From CAYVQE01 sp964454005 (GTDB lineage Bacteria; Myxococcota; B64-G9), in the NCBI GenBank assembly GCA_964454005.1, contig CAYVQE010000161.1, forward strand, positions 1 through 12,635: a stretch of DNA of 12,635 nucleotides, read 5' to 3'. The notes below the pieces were generated by a model. It searched no databases and had not been told where the DNA came from. It saw only the letters and a program-made list of their open reading frames with translations. A program made the position numbers and the translations under genes. Position 1 is the first letter of the stretch; each line of letters begins with the position of its first letter. This document shows positions 1 to 5,607 of this stretch, one piece after another.

Positions 1-120
1 TACTCATGAATTACGACTATGTACGCGTTTCCAACCGGATCCTGCCACGGTAGCCAATTTTGGTCTATATGCGGAACAATGCGCTGGATGGCTTTCTCGC
101 GCTCCCGGAAAGCGATGTGA
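1..120. other. Left-edge stretch with no supported gene
   Basis: This stretch is visibly richer in A and T than the rest of the window. Only very short reading frames occur: a 15-codon frame begins at the ATG at 7, and a frame begins at the ATG at 70 and stops shortly after it enters the antisense of the TPR gene. Neither has a convincing ribosome binding site. A small inverted repeat, GCTTTC at 91-96 and GAAAGC at 108-113, lies just past the TPR gene stop and could fold, but no T-run follows on the minus strand, so I do not call it a terminator. The stretch is most likely the intergenic region downstream of the TPR gene. Confidence 0.5.
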
Positions 121-1233
121 TCAGCGTCGTTGCATCTGGCGCAGGATCTTCTGGTAGCGGGGGTCGTCGCGCAGGTTGTTGAGATCGGGGTCCTGGGCCA
201 GCACGTCGGGCTGGACGAAGCCGTTGAGCGCGGCGATGTGCAGGTAGCGGAAGGCCAGGTTCTTCTTGCGCTGCAGGGCGTAGATGCAGGCCATGTTGTA
301 GTAGGCGTCGCCGAAGTTGGGCTCCACTTCGAGCGCTTTTTTGTACCAGCGCAGCGCCTCCTGGTAGTCGTTGCGGGCGTAGTAGGTCACGCCGATGCCG
401 TTGTAGGCCTCGGGCCGGGTGGGGTCGAGCTTTGTGGCCTGGCGGAAGCGGCGCCGGGCGCGCTCGAAGAAGCCGTTGCCCATGTGGACCGCGCCCTGCT
501 CCATGACCGACTGCCAGTCGTCGGTGTTGTGGGCGTAGCGCTCGGGGTCCGGCCCCTTGACCTCGGCCTCCAGGGTCTGATCGCCGTCGGCCACCGTGCC
601 CAGCCCGGCCTGCTGGTCCTGGCGCTGCGGTCCGGCGCCCGAATCATCGCCGGAGCCCTCCCGGTCGCCCTCGTCGCCCTCGTCGCTCTTGTCGGTCTTA
701 TCCGGGCCGGTCTTGTCGGTCTTGTCCGGGCCGGTCTTGTCGGTCTTGTCCGTCTCGTCCCCGCCGGCCTGCTTCGGCGGCTTCTTGGGCCGCCGCGGCC
801 TGCGCCTGAGCTTGCGCATGACGATGCCGTCGGCCTTGCCACGGCCGCCGATGCGACACTCGGTGGGCTTGAAATGCGCCGCGCCGCTGAGCACCCGGCC
901 CTCGCGGGCCACCAGCAGCACCAGCGGCGCCCAGCCGTCGCCGCGGCACTTCTCGCCCTTGAGGCAGTAGCGGATGCGCCCGGCCAGGCTGTCCTCCAAC
1001 AACGTACCCTTGAACACCGGCTGGCCGCGCTTGAAGGGACAGACCTTGCAGCGCCAGGAGATGCGGCCGGTGACCTGCTTGCCCTGCTGGCTCATCTTGA
1101 GCACGCCCAGCGGCGTCCACCAGCGACCGGACAGGCTCAAGCCCCCGGCTCCGGCGATCGCCGGCAATCCCAGCAGCAGACCGGCCGCCAGCAACCAGCC
1201 GCGCGCCTTCGCTCCGAGCGCACCCACAGCCAT
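121..1233 (-). CDS. Exported TPR-repeat protein with N-terminal beta-rich Cys domain and charged repetitive linker
   Basis: 370 residues. Residues 1-29 form a signal peptide (Lys/Arg near residues 9-11, Leu-rich core, AIAGAG cleavage area), so the protein is probably exported to the periplasm or envelope. Residues 31-140 look like a compact beta-rich domain with paired cysteines (CKVC at 62-65, then C90, C96, C126); I do not recognise its family. Residues 141-235 are a Lys/Arg patch, then a hydrophilic linker with repeated KTDKTGPD units, then an Asp/Glu/Gly-rich run. Residues 240-338 carry about three tetratricopeptide repeats, with typical NGIGVTYYARNDYQEALRWY and YYNMACIYAL helices, and the end (DPDLNNLRDDPRYQKIL) is typical of a TPR C-terminus. 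TPRs mediate protein-protein contacts; the partner is unknown. The start is supported by GGAGG six bases before the ATG. It is the last gene of the purB row, 77 bases after the cyclic-nucleotide-binding gene. The TPR call is firm, the function is not known. Confidence 0.85.
   Translation of the reverse strand: MAVGALGAKARGWLLAAGLLLGLPAIAGAGGLSLSGRWWTPLGVLKMSQQGKQVTGRISWRCKVCPFKRGQPVFKGTLLEDSLAGRIRYCLKGEKCRGDGWAPLVLLVAREGRVLSGAAHFKPTECRIGGRGKADGIVMRKLRRRPRRPKKPPKQAGGDETDKTDKTGPDKTDKTGPDKTDKSDEGDEGDREGSGDDSGAGPQRQDQQAGLGTVADGDQTLEAEVKGPDPERYAHNTDDWQSVMEQGAVHMGNGFFERARRRFRQATKLDPTRPEAYNGIGVTYYARNDYQEALRWYKKALEVEPNFGDAYYNMACIYALQRKKNLAFRYLHIAALNGFVQPDVLAQDPDLNNLRDDPRYQKILRQMQRR
687..751 (-). repeat. 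24-bp tandem repeat (about 2.7 copies) inside the TPR gene
   Basis: Two nearly identical 24-bp units lie at 687-710 and 711-734 (one visible base difference, A versus G at the centre), followed by a partial third unit to about 751. On the coding strand they give the repeated octapeptide KTDKTGPD in the linker between the N-terminal domain and the TPRs. The unit is a multiple of three, so copy-number change keeps the frame. Confidence 0.85.
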
Positions 1234-1310
1234 CTCAGACCTCCATCGCAGCCCAGCGTTCGACGCAGCCGGTGCCCCGCAGCTTCAATCGCCGGCGGCG
1301 GCCGCGGCCG

Positions 1311-1796
1311 TCAGCCGGCGCCCTTCTCCAGCGTCTCGATGGTCTTTTCGGCCCGGGCCGACATCATCTTCTGCAGCGTCTTGCGCACCTTGGGGTAATG
1401 CTGCAGCAGGGGCTCGAGATCGGCGCGCGAGAAGCGGATCAGCTCGACCGCGTCGTGGGCCACCACGCTGGCGGTGCGCGGCCGGCCGCTCAGAAAACCG
1501 ACCTCGCCGAAGATGGCCCCGCGCGACAGCCGGGCCAGTTCCACCTGGCAGCCGCCGGTATCGCCGATGACCTGCACCGTGCCCTGCACCACCATGAACA
1601 GCGTGTCGTCGGTCTCGCCCTCGGCGATGATGCGTTCGCCGGGCTTGAAGCGCAGCAGCCGGCCCGCGGCGTAGACCTGTCCCAGGTCCTGCTGCGCGAC
1701 CTTGCGGAACAGGTGGGATTTCTCCACGAAGGCGCACAGGGCCAGCTGGCCGGAGATCGGCTCGCCCGCGGGGCGTTGTTCGGCTCCATCCGTCAT
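1311..1796 (-). CDS. Stand-alone cyclic-nucleotide-binding (CAP_ED/CNB) domain protein
   Basis: 161 residues from the ATG at 1796. Residues 22-125 form one cyclic-nucleotide-binding beta-barrel: the hydrophobic start LFRKVAQQDL, the GERIIAEGETDDTLFMVVQG strand-turn region, and the phosphate-binding cassette FGEVGFLSGRPRTASV at 96-111 with Glu98 and Arg107, the positions that contact ribose and phosphate in this family. No helix-turn-helix or other output domain follows, only about 35 residues of charged helix (140-159), so it is not a Crp/Fnr regulator of usual length; it may act as a sensor subunit or adaptor. Whether it binds cAMP, cGMP or anything is not proven. I prefer the ATG at 1796, with GGGGG just upstream, to an in-frame TTG at 1835 that would overlap a promoter-like sequence. 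It lies 57 bases downstream of purB and 77 upstream of the TPR gene, same strand. Confidence 0.85.
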   Translation of the reverse strand: MTDGAEQRPAGEPISGQLALCAFVEKSHLFRKVAQQDLGQVYAAGRLLRFKPGERIIAEGETDDTLFMVVQGTVQVIGDTGGCQVELARLSRGAIFGEVGFLSGRPRTASVVAHDAVELIRFSRADLEPLLQHYPKVRKTLQKMMSARAEKTIETLEKGAG

Positions 1797-1806
1797 GCAG
1801 CCCCCA

Positions 1807-1835
1807 GGAATAGCAAATTTCTCGGACACTGGCAA
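1807..1835 (-). promoter_or_regulatory. Possible promoter for the cyclic-nucleotide-binding gene
   Basis: On the minus strand TTGCCA (1835-1830) is followed after 17 bases by TATTCC (1812-1807), inside a short AT-rich patch in otherwise GC-rich DNA. The -35 matches five of six consensus bases, the -10 only three. Transcription would begin close to the ATG at 1796, which would leave almost no leader, so this is weak. It may simply be the purB-CNB spacer. Confidence 0.22.
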
Positions 1836-1853
1836 TTTTCCGCCCGGCCGCGA

Positions 1854-3182
<1,329 letters not shown>

Positions 3183-3236
3183 GAAGGCCTCCTGCCAATG
3201 GGTTGAACGGGTCGTCGTCTCGCCCGCGATGCCAGA

Positions 3237-3265
3237 GTGTTCACCGCGGCCCGGCCCCGAGTCAA
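3237..3265 (-). promoter_or_regulatory. Possible purB promoter
   Basis: On the minus strand TTGACT (3265-3260) is followed after 17 bases by GAACAC (3242-3237). The -35 is close to the sigma-70 consensus, the -10 is poor. It sits about 55 bases upstream of the GTG start of purB in the divergent intergenic region, facing away from the plus-strand promoter candidate at 3277. Confidence 0.3.
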
Positions 3266-3276
3266 CCAGGGCGTGC

Positions 3277-3306
3277 TTGACAACGCGATGCGTCGGGATG
3301 AACAAT
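3277..3306 (+). promoter_or_regulatory. Probable promoter of the SCP2-ADH operon
   Basis: A perfect TTGACA -35 hexamer (3277-3282) is followed, after an 18-base spacer, by AACAAT (3301-3306), which matches four of six consensus -10 bases. Predicted transcription start is near 3313, giving a leader of about 32 bases before the ATG at 3345, which is well placed. Position between divergent genes supports it. Confidence 0.45.
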
Positions 3307-3344
3307 GGTCGCCCGATTACAACGACGCCCCCAGGGAGGGACCC

Positions 3345-3767
3345 ATGGCGATCGATTTCCCGAGCGAGGAGTGGACCGCGGCCTACAAGCAGGCCATCAA
3401 CGACGACCCCGAGTACAAGACGGCCGGGGCCGAGTGGACGGCCGGTCCGCTGGCCTTCGTGGTCAAGGCCGAGCCGGCGGTCGGGCTGGACGAGGACACC
3501 GCCTTCGTGCTCGACGTGCACCAGGGCGAGTGCCGCGACGCCTATATCGCCGACATGGATAAGGCCCAGCAGCAGCCCTTCATGATCACCGGCTCCTACC
3601 AGCAGTGGAAGGCGGTCATCCGCAAGGAACTCGACCCGATCAAGGCCATGATGCAGGGCAAGCTCAAGCTCAAGGGCAACCTGCCGATGATCGTGCGCTT
3701 CGTCAAGGCGGCCCAGGTGCTGGTCGAGAACGCCTCCAAGATCGACACCAACTTCTTGGACGAGTGA
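3345..3767 (+). CDS. SCP2 sterol-binding domain protein (lipid carrier)
   Basis: 140 residues and no signal peptide, so cytoplasmic. The whole protein resembles a single bacterial SCP2 (sterol carrier protein 2) domain: an N-terminal helix (SEEWTAAYKQAINDDPEYK), a central beta sheet (GPLAFVVKAEPAVG, TAFVLDVHQGECRDAYIADM, QQPFMITGSYQQWKAVI), then the typical closing element GKLKLKGNLPMIVRFVKAAQ at 105-124, which lines the lipid tunnel in the family. Family members bind sterols, fatty acids or acyl-CoAs in a hydrophobic cavity; the ligand here is unknown. I place the start at the ATG at 3345, preceded by AGGGAGGG, rather than at an upstream in-frame ATG (3237) that lacks such a site and would lie upstream of the promoter candidate. 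The dehydrogenase gene begins seven bases after the stop, so the two are surely co-transcribed. Confidence 0.85.
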   Translation: MAIDFPSEEWTAAYKQAINDDPEYKTAGAEWTAGPLAFVVKAEPAVGLDEDTAFVLDVHQGECRDAYIADMDKAQQQPFMITGSYQQWKAVIRKELDPIKAMMQGKLKLKGNLPMIVRFVKAAQVLVENASKIDTNFLDE

Positions 3768-3774
3768 CCGTGCC

Positions 3775-4941
3775 ATGGAGTACGACGCCGAGCTGAGCTT
3801 CACCTTCGCCCACACCCACAAGGTGATCTTCGGCGCCCGGGCCATCGACGGCGCCGGCGACGCGGCCCGCGACCTGGGCGGCGAGCGGGTGGTGGTGGTC
3901 ACCGACGCCTTCCTGGCCGAGCAGACCGACATGCTCGAGCGGGTCAAAAAGACCCTCGGCCCGCGGCTGGCCGAGGTCTTCACCGGGGTGCAGCCCGATC
4001 CCAGCGCGCCGGTGATCGACGCCGGCGCCGATGCGGCCCGCGCGGCCGGCGCTGACATGCTGCTGTCGCTGGGCGGCGGCAGCGCCATCGACACGGCCAA
4101 GGCCATGGCGGTGGTGCTGACCGAGGGCGGCCGCATCCTGGACCACGAGGGCTACCACAACCTGGAGCGCCGGCTGCTGCCGCACCTGGCCGTGCCGACC
4201 ACGGCCGGCACCGGCTCCGAGATGACCCTGGTGACCGTGGTCACCGATCCCGACCGCGGCCAGAAGACCTTCGTCGGCAGCCACTTTTTGCACCCGGACG
4301 CGGCCATCCTGGACCCGACCCTGATCACCGGGCTGCCGCCCCAGCTGACCGCGGCCACCGGCATGGACGCCATGAGCCACGCGGTCGAGGGGCTGTTCTC
4401 CAGCCTGCGCAACCCGCTGTCCGACGCCTACGCCATCGAGGCGGTACGGCTGGTGCACCGCTGGCTGCCGCGCTCCCTGGCCCGGCCGGACGATCTGCTG
4501 GCCCGCGGGCAGATGCTGCTGGCGGCCAACATGGCCGGCACCTGCTTTTCCAACGCCATGGTCAGCCTCAACCACGCCATGGCCCACTCCCTGGGCGCGC
4601 TGTACCACGTGCACCACGGCACGCTCAACGCGCTGCTGCTGCCGCACACCATGCGCCGCTTCGCCGACGTGGCCTCCGACCGGCTGGCGCTGGTGGCCCG
4701 GGCCATGGGCGCCGCCGATACCCGGACCCCGGACGAGCAGGCGGCCGCGGCCGCGGCCGATGCCATGGAGGCCTTTGTGCGCGACATCGGCCTGACCGAG
4801 GGTCTGGCCGCGCTGGGCGTGCCCGCCGACGGCCCGGCTGAGGCCGCCGATATGGCGCTTTCTGACGGTGCCATCATCTACAGCCCCGAGCCGGTGTTCG
4901 ACCCCGAAGAGATCGCGCAGATCATCGAAAAAGCGATGTAG
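3775..4941 (+). CDS. Iron-containing (group III) alcohol dehydrogenase
   Basis: 388 residues, full length for the Fe-ADH family (380-390). These are cytoplasmic NAD(P)-dependent enzymes that interconvert alcohols or diols and aldehydes. Visible features: the nucleotide-binding LSLGGGSAIDTAKAMA around 98-113; PTTAGTGSEMT at 141-151; the metal ligands by family spacing Asp198 and His202 in GMDAMSHAVE, His267 in NHAMAHSLGA, and His281 in VHHGTLNALLLPH (the last two 14 residues apart, as in FucO). All four metal ligands are present, so the enzyme should be active. The substrate cannot be read from sequence. It is sandwiched between two lipid-carrier-like genes (7 bases after the first, 23 before the second), which suggests a hydrophobic alcohol or aldehyde substrate. 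This is inference. The ribosome binding site is weak, compatible with translational coupling to the upstream gene. Confidence 0.93.
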   Translation: MEYDAELSFTFAHTHKVIFGARAIDGAGDAARDLGGERVVVVTDAFLAEQTDMLERVKKTLGPRLAEVFTGVQPDPSAPVIDAGADAARAAGADMLLSLGGGSAIDTAKAMAVVLTEGGRILDHEGYHNLERRLLPHLAVPTTAGTGSEMTLVTVVTDPDRGQKTFVGSHFLHPDAAILDPTLITGLPPQLTAATGMDAMSHAVEGLFSSLRNPLSDAYAIEAVRLVHRWLPRSLARPDDLLARGQMLLAANMAGTCFSNAMVSLNHAMAHSLGALYHVHHGTLNALLLPHTMRRFADVASDRLALVARAMGAADTRTPDEQAAAAAADAMEAFVRDIGLTEGLAALGVPADGPAEAADMALSDGAIIYSPEPVFDPEEIAQIIEKAM

Positions 4942-4964
4942 CGCCGCTGCGAGGAGGAGCACAA

Positions 4965-5390
4965 GTGACCCAGCCATCGGTAATCCTGGATCAGGGCGCA
5001 GAGGACAACGGCTTCGCCGGCATGCTGGCCGACCTGATGCGCCAGAACATGGAGCAGCACCCGGACAAGGCCCGCGTGTTCGGCTGGCTCAAGGGCTCGG
5101 TGGCCATCACCGCCCGCGACGCCGAGGTCAGCCTGACGCTGTTTTTCAACCGCGGCTCCTGCGTGGTCTTCGACGGCGTGGTGGGCAAGCCCGACCTCAA
5201 GATCGAGGCCGACTCCGAGCTGATCCTCAACCTGTCGAACGTGCCGCTGCGCTTCGGCCTGCCCGACCTGCTCAAGCCGGCCGGCCAGGGTTTGGTCAAG
5301 CAGCTCGTGTCGCGCCAGCTCAAGATCGAGGGCCTGCCCTTCCATCCGCTGACCCTGCTGCTGCTGACCAACGTGCTGTCGGTGGCCTGA
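4965..5390 (+). CDS. SCP2-like lipid-binding protein
   Basis: 141 residues starting at a GTG with GAGGAGG (4951-4957) well placed upstream. No signal peptide. The layout resembles an SCP2-like domain: an N-terminal amphipathic helix (GFAGMLADLMRQNMEQH), then beta strands GSVAITARDAEVSLTLFFN and CVVFDGVVGKPDLKIEADSE, the helix LILNLSNVPLRFGLPDLL, and the closing LKIEGLPFHPLTLLLLTN. It differs in sequence from the first SCP2 gene of the operon, so it is not a recent duplicate. Expected role: binding or presenting a hydrophobic ligand, perhaps substrate or product of the neighbouring dehydrogenase. It is the last gene of the cluster. The family call is from pattern recognition and is less certain than for the first SCP2 gene. 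Confidence 0.65.
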   Translation: MTQPSVILDQGAEDNGFAGMLADLMRQNMEQHPDKARVFGWLKGSVAITARDAEVSLTLFFNRGSCVVFDGVVGKPDLKIEADSELILNLSNVPLRFGLPDLLKPAGQGLVKQLVSRQLKIEGLPFHPLTLLLLTNVLSVA

Positions 5391-5414
5391 TCGCCGCAAA
5401 CCCGGCCCAAGCGC

Positions 5415-5449
5415 GTTCACCGACCAGCCCCAGTACAGACTTGGTGAAC
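5415..5449. repeat. Inverted repeat downstream of the SCP2-ADH operon
   Basis: GTTCACC (5415-5421) and GGTGAAC (5443-5449) are perfect 7-base inverted arms separated by 21 bases. It lies 25 bases past the operon stop and about 55 bases before a TTGACA box. Only a short CTTTCC follows, so a strong intrinsic terminator is unlikely; a spaced regulator site or weak hairpin is possible. Confidence 0.35.
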
Positions 5450-5503
5450 CTTTCCAGCCCTACCTGAAACTGGCGATCGCGTCCCCTGTTCGGTGGATTG
5501 GCC

Positions 5504-5534
5504 TTGACAGCGGGGTGACCGACATGCGAGTAAT
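5504..5534 (+). promoter_or_regulatory. Possible promoter of the large lipoprotein gene
   Basis: A perfect TTGACA (5504-5509) lies in the 217-bp gap before the lipoprotein gene. The best -10 candidate is AGTAAT (5529-5534), four of six bases, but the spacer of 19 is long. A short palindrome, CTACA-T-TGTAG (5545-5555), sits near the expected transcription start and could be an operator. The leader would be about 65 bases. Confidence 0.35.
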
Positions 5535-5607
5535 CCCAGCCTGACTACATTGTAGCCCAAGGTGCGATAGGACCACCGCACCGGAATCACGAACCCTGGA
5601 GGATATT

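Noticed and set aside
91..113. Hairpin GCTTTC/GAAAGC as terminator of the TPR gene
   Set aside because: Only a 6-bp stem with an 11-base loop and no T-run on the minus strand.
687..751. Possible CRISPR-like array
   Set aside because: The 24-bp units are directly adjacent without unique spacers and are in frame inside a protein-coding gene.
130..1398. Long plus-strand open frame (422 codons) opposite the TPR gene
   Set aside because: Its composition (Val/Leu/Gly/Ala/His-rich) is the usual antisense shadow in GC-rich DNA; the minus-strand frame has a signal peptide, TPR motifs and a ribosome binding site.
1797..1835. TTG start at 1835 for the cyclic-nucleotide-binding protein
   Set aside because: No ribosome binding site, rare start codon; the ATG at 1796 gives the expected domain intact.
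3237..3344. Upstream in-frame start for the SCP2 protein
   Set aside because: The extra 36 residues are not SCP2-like, have no ribosome binding site and overlap the promoter candidate; the ATG at 3345 has AGGGAGGG.
3183..4136. N-terminal extension of PurB by 318 residues
   Set aside because: The extension is antisense to the SCP2 and dehydrogenase genes and lacks family similarity; PurB starts properly at the GTG at 3182 behind AGGAGG.
3703..4977. Minus-strand frame (424 codons) opposite the alcohol dehydrogenase
   Set aside because: Antisense shadow; the plus strand carries all Fe-ADH motifs and metal ligands.
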